Source: Nocardia speluncae NBRC 108251
GTDB taxonomy: Bacteria > Actinomycetota > Actinomycetes > Mycobacteriales > Mycobacteriaceae
Length of the DNA: 64,000 bases
Direction of reading: 5' to 3'
Assembly (NCBI RefSeq): GCF_001613245.1
Contig: NZ_BDBZ01000041.1
Location: forward strand, 42,022 to 106,021
The notes under the pieces were generated by a model. That model had not been told where the DNA came from and did not search any database. It was given only the letters and a program-made list of their open reading frames with translations. Shown piece after piece: positions 41,233 through 49,380 of the stretch. A program made the position numbers and the translations under genes. The stretch's first letter is position 1; every line of letters begins with the position of its first letter.

Positions 41233-42500
41233 CCGGCTTCTGTCCACTCGCCCAGGACCGGCGGGGTGGTGGGTTCGAGGGTTCCGATCAGTTGCCCGCC
41301 GGGCTCGGCTTCTTCCAGGAAGGTGAGCTCGTCGTCCCCGAAATGGAGGTCGTCGTCCTCGTCGGCGGACGGCTCGGTGCGTACCGGCGCCGCCGGCGAA
41401 TTCGAGCGCACGCTATCGGCCGCCATCGCGCCACCCATCATGCCGCCGATCGCGCCGGCGCCCATCCCGGTGATCGCTTCACCACTCGAACTGCGCTGGT
41501 GCTCCTCGCGATCACGTTCGCTGTCGGATCCCGACCCCGCCCCGGCGGGACGGACCGGCACAGCGAACACGGGTGCGCCCGGCGAGCTCGCCGGTGCCAC
41601 CGGCGCACTACCGCCGGCTGCGGCTGCGGGCGCGGGCGCGGGATTCGGCAGTTGTGTTCCGGCACTGGTGGTGGCCTGTGGCTGATGCGGATCCGCATGG
41701 GCGGGCGCTGGTGCGGCCATAGCAACGCCGGGCGTTGCGGGGAGGGGAGGTGTCTCCGCGGTGGCCGGATCGTCTGCGGTTGCTTCCGGGAAAGCCGGTC
41801 CGCCGGGCGCCTCGGCGGCAGGCCCCGATGGGTACGAAACAACCTTCCCCACCGGCGAACTCACGCCGTTCGCGGTTCCGGCGGGTGTGGTGGCCGAGGT
41901 GGGCACATCCGGTGCAGCCGGCCCTGATTCGGGCAGATCGGGAAAAGCGGGAACCTGCGATCCGGTCGGGATGAAGGCGCCGAGGTAGACGCTTTCCATC
42001 ACCCGTACCGCGTCCGCACGCTCACTCTCGGCCGCCTGCTGGCCGGCGATATTGCCGGTCGCCGCATGGGGATCCAGGAGCGCCGCCGGTAGATCCGGCC
42101 GAACCCCGGACGGTTCGCCGATACCGGTACGCAGCGTTTCCGCGGCGTCCCCCGCCTGACCCAGCCGGTGCCCCACCGTGGTCAGCACATCGGCGAGTTG
42201 CCGGCCGGCGGCCTCGAAATCCCGGACAGCCGCGCCGGCGAGTCCCGCCGCGGCGCCACGCCAGCCGTCGGAGATCGCGCCGCGGATCTCGGTATGCGCC
42301 TGTGTCACAGCATCGTTCAGCCCGCTCGCCGCATCCTGCCACAGCTGGCCACCGGTCTGCAGGGCCGACGGATCCAGCCGCGATACCCCGGCATGGATCT
42401 GCTCATGGGTCAGGTTGTCGAAAACCTCGACCGTCGGCGCGTAATCGGGATCCACTCGGTTGTGGGCGCTCCGAAGCCCCGTCCGCGGTAGCTCACGCAC
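41229..42500 (-). CDS. PPE-like type VII secretion substrate
   Basis: A 423-residue protein with an N-terminal helical domain of about 170 residues (VEVFDNLTHEQIHAGVSRLDP, shown by part, then DGWRGAAAGLAGAAVRDFEAAGRQL) that looks like the WxG/PPE helical hairpin: the turn has WRG. The long C-terminal half is Pro/Ala-rich and disordered, then Gly/Met-rich (MGAGAIGGMMGGAMA) and an acidic end (DEDDDLHFGDDEL). It is a likely secreted partner of the gene upstream. The GTG at 42500 overlaps that gene by 8 nt; a GTG at 42455 is an alternative. Confidence 0.78.
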   Translation of the reverse strand: MRELPRTGLRSAHNRVDPDYAPTVEVFDNLTHEQIHAGVSRLDPSALQTGGQLWQDAASGLNDAVTQAHTEIRGAISDGWRGAAAGLAGAAVRDFEAAGRQLADVLTTVGHRLGQAGDAAETLRTGIGEPSGVRPDLPAALLDPHAATGNIAGQQAAESERADAVRVMESVYLGAFIPTGSQVPAFPDLPESGPAAPDVPTSATTPAGTANGVSSPVGKVVSYPSGPAAEAPGGPAFPEATADDPATAETPPLPATPGVAMAAPAPAHADPHQPQATTSAGTQLPNPAPAPAAAAGGSAPVAPASSPGAPVFAVPVRPAGAGSGSDSERDREEHQRSSSGEAITGMGAGAIGGMMGGAMAADSVRSNSPAAPVRTEPSADEDDDLHFGDDELTFLEEAEPGGQLIGTLEPTTPPVLGEWTEAG

Positions 42501-42873
42501 CGGGCACCCCTGCCTGCGTGGCGCCGATCGCGGCCGCGACCTCGGAATCGGTGTGCTGATAGGCTGCCGCCGCGCTCCGGAAGGTATGTGCGAGCTGCCG
42601 CGCCGCGCTCGCGTAATCACGCAGCGCCACTATCGCGTCACCCGCTTTGCCCTCGAAACCACCGCGCAGGGCCGCACCGGAATCGAATCCTCCGAAACCC
42701 GGCATGGAGCGAGCCCCGCCGAGAGTCTCGATCTGCGCATCCACCTGGTCGGCCAGCTGCTCATAGCGCAGCGCGCAGCGCTCGGGCGCCCCCTCGGCGA
42801 CCAGAACTTCATCGATCCACAGCTCTCCGTCGCCGACTGCCGAGCCGAGCGCCGCAATCGTATTCGGCTGCAT
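42493..42873 (-). CDS. Small helical ESX substrate (PE/WXG100-like)
   Basis: A 126-residue, mostly helical protein. The second half (FEGKAGDAIVALRDYASAARQLAHTF) resembles the second helix of WXG100/ESX-associated proteins, and near the C-terminus YQHTD matches the YxxxD/E type VII secretion signal. It overlaps the PPE-like gene downstream by 8 nt, as paired substrates usually do, and starts 33 nt after the alpha/beta-hydrolase. It should form a heterodimer with the PPE-like protein that EspG escorts to the ESX channel. Confidence 0.75.
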   Translation of the reverse strand: MQPNTIAALGSAVGDGELWIDEVLVAEGAPERCALRYEQLADQVDAQIETLGGARSMPGFGGFDSGAALRGGFEGKAGDAIVALRDYASAARQLAHTFRSAAAAYQHTDSEVAAAIGATQAGVPGA

Positions 42874-42906
42874 AGCCGAACCCCCTTCCTGTTCCGCCGA
42901 CTCTCG

Positions 42907-43605
42907 TCATCGCCGGGCCGGCCCCGCGACGATCTCCCGCGTCCATTGCACGATATCCGCCGCGACCCGGCCGCGCACGCGCTCGTGCAGCAGATCGTGT
43001 CCCGCGTCCGGGTACTCGCGCAGCTCCACCGAATCATGGCGCCGCGCCCAGTCGCGCACCGCCTCGATCGGCGCCCGGCGGTCGTCGACCCCGTGCACCG
43101 CCAAGACCCGCGGCAGCGGTGCGGCCTGTGTGGCGGTACCGCCGAGCGCCCGCTGCGGGGTGCCGCACAGCACCAGCCCGGCCAGGTCGCGGGCATCCGA
43201 CACCGGCTCGCGAGGGTAGTCGGCGGATTGCGGTGTCATACGGCCGTCGGCCGGTGGCCGCGCTGCGCCGAGGACGGCGAGCGCCGTGATCGCCCCCAGT
43301 GAATGACCCATCAGAGTCAATGGCAGATCAGGGATGCTCTCGCGGACGACTCCGGTGAAACGCGCCGCATCGTCCACGAGGTCGGCCAAGCGGACCGGCC
43401 GATCGGGATCCCCCTCACTGAGCCCCTGCCCGGCGGTATCCAGCGTCCACACCTCGATCCCGTCGTCGTTCAACCGGCGCGCGAACTCGTGATAGTGCCC
43501 GCTGTGCTGCCCCGAACCAGGCAGTAGGGCCAACGCGGCAACAGCCCCACCGACCGGTCGATGCCGATAGTGCAGGCGTCCGCGCGCGCCTTCGAAAAAC
43601 CCCAT
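42907..43605 (-). CDS. Alpha/beta-hydrolase (monoacylglycerol-lipase-like)
   Basis: A 232-residue hydrolase. The nucleophile elbow is GHSLGA, the oxyanion side LLPGSGQHSGHY, the acid in VHGVDDRRAP and the His in DAGHDLLHE, a complete triad. The FFEGARGRLHYRHR N-terminus is typical of monoglyceride-lipase-like enzymes. The ATG at 43605 fits that N-terminus; the ATG at 43644 is a possible longer start. It runs in the same direction as the ESX cassette and 33 nt upstream, so it may be part of that operon. Confidence 0.85.
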   Translation of the reverse strand: MGFFEGARGRLHYRHRPVGGAVAALALLPGSGQHSGHYHEFARRLNDDGIEVWTLDTAGQGLSEGDPDRPVRLADLVDDAARFTGVVRESIPDLPLTLMGHSLGAITALAVLGAARPPADGRMTPQSADYPREPVSDARDLAGLVLCGTPQRALGGTATQAAPLPRVLAVHGVDDRRAPIEAVRDWARRHDSVELREYPDAGHDLLHERVRGRVAADIVQWTREIVAGPARR

Positions 43606-43946
43606 GATCGAATTCTGGCAAAGAACCGAAAGGCCCGCCGACATCACGGCACGATCCACCGACCGGCCACAAAAGGCCCCGTGCAGAATGCCCAGGTGTT
43701 CGCGGCCGGCACACCTGGAGGTGCCGGCCGGGATGCCGATTTCCAGCTGAGCGGGTGTTCTACCGCCGCCGGCACTACTCCGATGTCGTGTTCCCGCGAC
43801 CGGCCATTCGGGCGATCGAGCACCCGCCGCGGCACCGAGAACGCGGCGGCAACGGCCGGTCACCTGTGTGATCTGTCCGGTAAGCCCGGTCCCGGACTTC
43901 GAATATCCGAGCCGTCACCGCGGCGGGCGGCGGTCCGGTGGGGTGG
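43606..43946. other. 341-nt gap with hairpin, no gene supported
   Basis: The gap lies between two minus-strand genes. A hairpin (CGGCCGGC...ACCT-GG-AGGT-GCCGGCCG, 43703-43730, with a two-base bulge) could terminate the secreted-protein gene upstream; it has no T-run. The hydrolase promoter must also be here but was not recognised. Confidence 0.5.
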
Positions 43947-44675
43947 TTACGCCGGAGCCGTGGCGGGCTGGGGCGCCGGAGCCGGGGCGCCCGGCTGTCC
44001 GGGAGCCGCAGGCACCGACTGCGGGGCCGGAGTCCGAGGTGCGGGTGGGGCCGGCGGCTGGTCCGGCACGGAGAACAAGCCGACAGTGGGGGTCATCACA
44101 CAGAGCGCACCCGGGTAGCCGACCGTTCCCCACATAGAGGCGAGGACGGTCCCCGGCCCGCTGTCGACGGTCCGCGACAGGGACGCAGTGCCGAACTCGG
44201 TGACATCGCTGAGTACGTCCAGCCCGGCGCGACCGTTGTTGATATTGATCCAGGCGACCACCAGGCCCGAGCTCTGCGGAATGCCGGAATGCCGCGGGGT
44301 GGCGTGGAAGGTCAGGGTGCCGGGGGTGCCGCTCAGGTTGATGCTGGGGCCGTTGGCGGTGGCGGCCGCGAAGGTCGTGGTGATCACGCCGTTGCTGCCG
44401 CAGCCGAAGGTCGGGGCCGCGTAGACGAAGGGGGCGTAGGCGCCGATAGTGCTGATATCGCCGGCGGCCACGATGTCGTGGTAGCTGCGCAGCGCGTCCA
44501 CACCGGGGCGGGCGGCCGGATCGGCGGCGGTCTGCTCGGTGAGGGCGGTCAGCGCGGTTTCGCCGGGCGTGGGTTCGGGTTCGGGTGTGGCGGCCGCCGG
44601 GGTGAAGGTGAGCGCGGCACCGATACCGAGAGCGGCCGCTGCGGCCGCGGTTCGCGCGACGATTTTGTTGTGCAC
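43947..44675 (-). CDS. Secreted protein with Pro-rich C-terminus
   Basis: A 242-residue exported protein. The signal peptide is clear: MHNKIVAR, then AAAAALGIGAALTFT and cleavage near PAAA-TP. The mature region is a beta-rich domain with two Cys (FGCGSNG and ALCVMTP), probably disulphide-bonded, and ends in a Pro/Ala tail of 40 residues. I recall similar proteins as secreted unknowns in Nocardia and Mycobacterium; no function is assigned. The GTG at 44675 has GGGAG seven bases upstream. It is divergent from the acyl-CoA dehydrogenase operon across 230 nt. Confidence 0.82.
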   Translation of the reverse strand: MHNKIVARTAAAAAALGIGAALTFTPAAATPEPEPTPGETALTALTEQTAADPAARPGVDALRSYHDIVAAGDISTIGAYAPFVYAAPTFGCGSNGVITTTFAAATANGPSINLSGTPGTLTFHATPRHSGIPQSSGLVVAWININNGRAGLDVLSDVTEFGTASLSRTVDSGPGTVLASMWGTVGYPGALCVMTPTVGLFSVPDQPPAPPAPRTPAPQSVPAAPGQPGAPAPAPQPATAPA

Positions 44676-44905
44676 TGCTGAACTCCCTATATCCGCTCGC
44701 GGCGATGGCAGACCGGACGCACCGGCAATCCCCCGCCCACCGCTGCAAGCTACCAGTACCGGCGGGGCACCGCCGGGTCACACTCGGCTCTCGGCCCGCG
44801 TTATCGGGGGCAGGCGGTAGCTGTATGTGATGCACTCGACACGGCAGGATTGGTGAGGGGTGTAAGTTTTATGCCGGGACAATCGAGACATACTTGGAGA
44901 TGTGT

Positions 44906-46078
44906 ATGAAATTAACTCTGTCTCCCGACGAGGCCGCCTTCCGTGACGAGCTGCGGAAGATCTACACCACCGCGATCCCGGCCGAGATCCGGGAACGCGT
45001 GAAATACGGTCACGAGCTGTCCCGTGAGGACGTCGTGACGGCCCACCGGATCCTCAACGAGCACGGCCTGGCCGTACCGAACTGGCCGGTGGAATGGGGC
45101 GGCAAAGACTGGACACCCATGCAGCGCCATATCTGGCAGGACGAGATGCAGCTGGCCAGCGTGCCCGACCCGCTGACCTTCAACGCCACCATGATCGGCC
45201 CGGTCATCGCCCAGTTCGGCTCCGAAGAACTGAAGAAGCGCTTCCTCCCCGCAACCGCCAACCTCGACATCTGGTGGTGTCAGGGCTTCTCCGAACCCGA
45301 CGCCGGCTCCGACCTGGCCTCGCTGCGCACCACCGCCGTCCGTGACGGTGACTCCTACATCGTCAACGGCCAGAAGATCTGGACCACGCTGGGCCAGTGG
45401 GCCGACTGGATCTTCTGCCTGGTCCGCACCGACCCCAACGCCCCGAAGAAGCAGGCCGGCATCTCCATGCTGCTCTTCGACGTGAAAACCCCCGGCGTCA
45501 CGATCCGCCCGATCAAACTGATCGACGGCGGCTACGAGGTGAACGAGGTCTTCTTCGAAAACGTGCGGGTCCCCGCCGATCAACTGGTCGGCGAGGAGAA
45601 CATGGGCTGGACCTACGCCAAATTCCTGCTCGGCAACGAACGCACCGGTATCACCGCCGTCGGCCGCACCAAGGTGAGGATCGGGGTGGCCAAGGAGTAC
45701 GCCGCGGCCACCAGATCCGGTTCGGGCACCCTGCTCGAGGATCCGCTGTTCGCGGCCCGCGTGGCCGAACTGGAAAACGAACTGCTCGCCTTGGAACTCA
45801 CCCAGTTGCGCGTGGTCTCGAATTCGATCGAGGGCAAGCCGAATCCGGCTTCGTCGGTGCTGAAGATGCGCGGTTCGGAACTGCAGCAGGCGGCCACCGA
45901 ACTCCTGCTCGATATCGCCGGCCCGGACGCCCTGCCGGTCGGCGCCGCGGATATCGCCTCACCCGAATGGGCGCAGCGCAGCGGCCCCAGCTACCTCAAC
46001 TACCGCAAGACAACCATCTACGGAGGTTCCAGCGAGGTGCAGCGCACCATCATCGCCTCCTCGATCCTCGGATTGTGA
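44906..46078 (+). CDS. Acyl-CoA dehydrogenase, large (PimC-like) subunit
   Basis: A 390-residue flavin-dependent acyl-CoA dehydrogenase. Visible signatures: WPVEWGGKDW, the FAD segment WWCQGFSEPDAGSDLASL, NGQKIWTTLGQWADW and the C-terminal YGGSSEVQRTIIA. Together with the next gene it looks like the heteromeric (alpha2beta2) type used for sterol side-chains or dicarboxylic acids in actinobacteria (FadE pairs; PimC/PimD). GGAG precedes the ATG at 44906 by six bases; the TTG at 44894 and ATG at 44900 lie in the ribosome-site area and are less likely. Confidence 0.92.
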   Translation: MKLTLSPDEAAFRDELRKIYTTAIPAEIRERVKYGHELSREDVVTAHRILNEHGLAVPNWPVEWGGKDWTPMQRHIWQDEMQLASVPDPLTFNATMIGPVIAQFGSEELKKRFLPATANLDIWWCQGFSEPDAGSDLASLRTTAVRDGDSYIVNGQKIWTTLGQWADWIFCLVRTDPNAPKKQAGISMLLFDVKTPGVTIRPIKLIDGGYEVNEVFFENVRVPADQLVGEENMGWTYAKFLLGNERTGITAVGRTKVRIGVAKEYAAATRSGSGTLLEDPLFAARVAELENELLALELTQLRVVSNSIEGKPNPASSVLKMRGSELQQAATELLLDIAGPDALPVGAADIASPEWAQRSGPSYLNYRKTTIYGGSSEVQRTIIASSILGL

Positions 46079-46087
46079 GGTCAGGTT

Positions 46088-47209
46088 ATGGATTTCGATC
46101 TCACCGACGAACAGGTCATGCTCCGCGGTACCGTGCGTGACCTGCTCAATCGCCATTACAACCCGGAATCGCGGCTGGCAGTCACCGAAACCGGCCTCGG
46201 CTGGAGCCGCGAGGTCTGGGGGCAGCTCGCCGAGCTGGGTGTTCTCGGACTGAGCTTCGCCGAGAAAGACGGCGGAATGGGCGCCGGCCCGGTGGAGACC
46301 ATGCTGGTATTCGAGGAGTTCGGGCGCCGGCTCGCACCGGAACCGCTCCTGGACGCGGTACTGGTACCGGGCGGGTTGATCAGTGCGGCCGGGAGCGCCG
46401 ATCAGCGGCAGCGGATCCTGCCCGAGGTCGCGGCCGGGTCGAAACTGCTCGCCTTCGCACACGGTGAACCGGGCACCCGCTGGCCCGATCACGCCGTCGA
46501 GACGACCGCCACCGCCGACGGCGACGCCTACACGTTGACCGGTCTGAAGAATCCGGTACCGCACGGCGACTGCGCCGACGAACTGGTGGTGAGCGCGACA
46601 CTGCCCGGCGGCGGTCTCGGCCTGTTCCTGGTCGCTGCGGCCGCCGAGGGCGTCACCCGGACGCCGTACAGAACGGTCGACAGCCTGCGGGGTGCGCAGG
46701 TGGAATTCGCCGCCGCGCCGGCGGAACTGCTGGGTTCGGGCGAGGCCACCGCCACCCTGGAATCGGTACTCGTCGCAGCCCAGGCAGGGTTGTGCGCCGA
46801 GTCGATCGGGGCGATGGAGGAATCGTTGCGCCTCACCACCGACTACCTGAAGACCCGCAAACAGTTCGGGGTGACGCTGTCGAAGTTCCAGACACTCACC
46901 CAGCGGGCCGCGAATATGTACGTCTCGCTGGAGCTGGCCCGCAGCATGAGCTACTACCTCACCGCGGCCCTGGTCGACTCCCCCGACCCGGTGATCGCGT
47001 CCCGGGCCCGGTTGCAGGTCGGCCGCTCGGCGCGGCATATCGGGCAGGAGGCGATCCAGATGCACGGCGGTATCGGGGTCACCTCCGAATACCCGGTCAG
47101 CCACTACGTGGCCCGGCTGACCGCCATCGAGCGCACCCTCGGCAGCGGCTTGGAACATCTGCGGGTGCTCAGCGCTCAGATCGGTGAGTACGCACAGCCG
47201 GAGCTGTAA
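46088..47209 (+). CDS. Acyl-CoA dehydrogenase, small (PimD-like) subunit
   Basis: A 373-residue acyl-CoA dehydrogenase homologue, 9 nt after the large subunit. MDFDLTDEQVMLRGTVRDLL is a normal N-terminus, but the FAD/substrate segment is diverged (AFAHGEPGTRW instead of xxTEPxAGSD), which is typical of the non-equivalent subunit of heteromeric enzymes. The C-terminal MHGGIGVTSEYPVSHYVARL is conserved. The pair should be one enzyme. Confidence 0.92.
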   Translation: MDFDLTDEQVMLRGTVRDLLNRHYNPESRLAVTETGLGWSREVWGQLAELGVLGLSFAEKDGGMGAGPVETMLVFEEFGRRLAPEPLLDAVLVPGGLISAAGSADQRQRILPEVAAGSKLLAFAHGEPGTRWPDHAVETTATADGDAYTLTGLKNPVPHGDCADELVVSATLPGGGLGLFLVAAAAEGVTRTPYRTVDSLRGAQVEFAAAPAELLGSGEATATLESVLVAAQAGLCAESIGAMEESLRLTTDYLKTRKQFGVTLSKFQTLTQRAANMYVSLELARSMSYYLTAALVDSPDPVIASRARLQVGRSARHIGQEAIQMHGGIGVTSEYPVSHYVARLTAIERTLGSGLEHLRVLSAQIGEYAQPEL

Positions 47210-47217
47210 CCCTGTCC

Positions 47218-47265
47218 TCCGGCCGGACCTCGTCGCCCCGCTCGGCGACGGTTTGTCCGGCCGGA
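47218..47265 (+). terminator. Two-stage hairpin terminator after the acyl-CoA dehydrogenase genes
   Basis: TCCGGCCGGAC (47218-47228) pairs with GTCCGGCCGGA (47255-47265), and inside this CGTCGCC pairs with GGCGACG. It starts 9 nt past the stop of the small subunit. A short TTT lies within the outer loop. The remaining gap to 47552 is Pro/Gly-codon-like low-complexity sequence with several GCCGGACAA repeats and no supported gene. Confidence 0.7.
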
Positions 47266-47552
47266 GCACCCCGTACCTCCCGGCCGGAGCACCGGCCCCG
47301 CCTGCCGGCTCACCGGCTCCGCCGGACAACCCGGCAGCCTCAGCGGTCAGCGACTCCACGCCCCTGCCGGACAACCCCACGGGCTCCCCGGAAACTCACC
47401 GGTCCCACCGGCAGCACCGGAGCGAACCCGCCGGACAGGTCTCGGGTCGCCGAGATCATGTCACCACCGCAGGTGTTCCAGGAGGGTTGTGGCGGGTGAT
47501 ACCGACCCTCTTCTCCGGCCGCCCCGCCGACCCTGCGAGTAACTTCGTGACC

Positions 47553-48194
47553 TCACCGAAGCAGCTCGGTGACCTCGGCGTCGGCGAGCTGATGGAAATC
47601 GCGGTACGCACCGCCCACCCCGGCCAGCGCCGCCGGTGTATGCGGGCACACCACCTCGTCGGCTTCCCCGCGGATCCGCGGGAGCGCTTCCGGCGCCGCG
47701 ACCGGCACCGCCACCACGAGGTGGCCGGGTTCTTGGGCGCGAGCCACCCGGCAGGCCGCGACGACCGACGCCCCCGTAGCGATACCGTCGTCGACGATCA
47801 CCACCGTGCGGCCACGTAACGGTATCGGTGGACGGTCTCCCCGCCATATCATGCTGCGCCGCGCCAGTTCGGCACGTTCGTCCGCTTCGATCGCATCGAG
47901 CCGTCCGGCATCGAGCCCGGTCTGGCGGACGACGTCGGAGTTCACCACCCGCACGCTCTGCTCTCCGATCGCGCCCGCCGCCAGTTCGGGCTGCCAGGGC
48001 ACACCGAGCTTGCGGACCAGCAGGATATCGAGGTCCCCGCCGATCACCTCACGGACTGCCGCTGCTACCGGTACACCCCCACGCGGCAGGCCCAGGACCA
48101 GCGGACCCGGCGCCAGCGCATCCCGCGCACGCAGGTGGCTCAGTTCGTTTCCCAGCGCACGTCCGGCAGATACCCGATCGGCGTAGAGCATCAT
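47553..48194 (-). CDS. Phosphoribosyltransferase-family protein
   Basis: A 213-residue type I PRTase-fold protein. The PRPP loop is VVIVDDGIATGAS, the N-terminal FADRxxAGRxL-type motif appears as YADRVSAGRALGNEL, and GLPRGGVPVA and VRKLGVPWQPELA are typical of the family found in stress-linked actinobacterial loci. Whether it uses a nucleobase is unknown. The ATG at 48194 or 48191 may be used. The 289-nt gap to the nitrilase gene upstream contains nothing I recognise. Confidence 0.87.
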   Translation of the reverse strand: MMLYADRVSAGRALGNELSHLRARDALAPGPLVLGLPRGGVPVAAAVREVIGGDLDILLVRKLGVPWQPELAAGAIGEQSVRVVNSDVVRQTGLDAGRLDAIEADERAELARRSMIWRGDRPPIPLRGRTVVIVDDGIATGASVVAACRVARAQEPGHLVVAVPVAAPEALPRIRGEADEVVCPHTPAALAGVGGAYRDFHQLADAEVTELLR

Positions 48195-48483
48195 CTTCGA
48201 CGCTACCCGCTACAGCGGGGCATGCACGGATCTACAGGCTGCGCAGACTAGGTGGCGAATCGGCCCCCGCCCACCACCGGCCGGTCACCGCGGGACTCGA
48301 GCTCGGCACCGGCCTCGCCGGGCGCGTTGTCTCACGAACAGTCCTGCGCAGAGTCGTGCGTGGATCATTTCCGGCCGAGGCTCGCACACCACCGCGTCCG
48401 ACGCAGTGGTGTGCTCGTCGTCCGGATGCCGGCGTGGACGTTTCCGGGACCGGGGGTCCCGTGGTTGCCCGGCGCGTTCCGCC

Positions 48484-49320
48484 CTACGGCGTCGCGACCG
48501 TGAACCTGCGCAGCGACAAGCTCGGGTTGGTCCGGCGGACCTGGTCCAGCAACTCCGGTTCCAGTGGTGCCAGCGCGATCCCGGGTTCGTCGGCCAGTTC
48601 GCTCACGACCTGTCCCGCCGGGTCGACGATCATCGAGTGTCCCGCACCGCGCGGCCCGCATTGGTCGGCCGCGGCCAGGTAGACGGTGTTCTCGATGGCC
48701 CGCGCCCGTAGCAGGGTGGTCCACTGGTCGACCTTTCCCGGGCCCGGTATCCACTGGGCGGGTAGCAGCAGGACATGCGCACCGGCGGCAGCCAGGCGCC
48801 GGAACCCCTCGGGGAAGCGGAGGTCGAAACAGGTCTGTAGCCCGAAAGTGAGCCCCGCGGCGGTGAACAGGGGCGGCGCGGCGAGCGGGCCGGGCCGGAC
48901 GATCTCCGATTCGCGCTGGCCGAAAGCGTCGTAGAGGTGCACTTTGCGGTAGTGCGTGATCAACGTGCCGTCGGGCCCCAGCACCACCAGGGTGTTGTGG
49001 ATCCGGCTGTCGTCCGGCGCCGTGGTCTCGACCATCCCGGCCACGAGGTGCACTCCGGTATCGGCGGCGAGGCGCGCGAGAGCGGCGACGAACGGGCCGT
49101 CGAGCGGCTGGGCCGCAGCGTGTATCCGTTCGTCGAGCCGGCCCAGGGCGAACATCGAGTACTCGGGGGCGACCACAATGTGTGCGCCCTGGTCGGCGGC
49201 GGCGCGCACCCGCTCGGTGAGGGCCGCGAGGTTGGCGTCGATATCGGTATGGGGTGCGAACTGCACCACGGCCAGAGCCTGCGCGTCCACGCGCGGCTGA
49301 TCGGCGGGGTCGGCATCCAT
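48484..49320 (-). CDS. Carbon-nitrogen hydrolase (nitrilase superfamily)
   Basis: A 278-residue nitrilase-superfamily amidohydrolase. The catalytic Glu-Lys-Cys are in VAPEYSMF, HYRKVHLYD and LQTCFDLRFPE. It most resembles the Nit/omega-amidase branch (M. tuberculosis Rv0480c-like from memory), which repairs deaminated glutathione or hydrolyses omega-amides of ketoacids; the natural substrate is unproven here. It is divergent from the DEAD-box helicase gene, with only 60 nt between starts, so the promoters must overlap. Confidence 0.9.
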   Translation of the reverse strand: MDADPADQPRVDAQALAVVQFAPHTDIDANLAALTERVRAAADQGAHIVVAPEYSMFALGRLDERIHAAAQPLDGPFVAALARLAADTGVHLVAGMVETTAPDDSRIHNTLVVLGPDGTLITHYRKVHLYDAFGQRESEIVRPGPLAAPPLFTAAGLTFGLQTCFDLRFPEGFRRLAAAGAHVLLLPAQWIPGPGKVDQWTTLLRARAIENTVYLAAADQCGPRGAGHSMIVDPAGQVVSELADEPGIALAPLEPELLDQVRRTNPSLSLRRFTVATP

Positions 49321-49380
49321 GCTGACACCGTATGGCCCGGTGGCCCGGACAACCAGGCCGTACCAGTAAACTCCTGGTCA

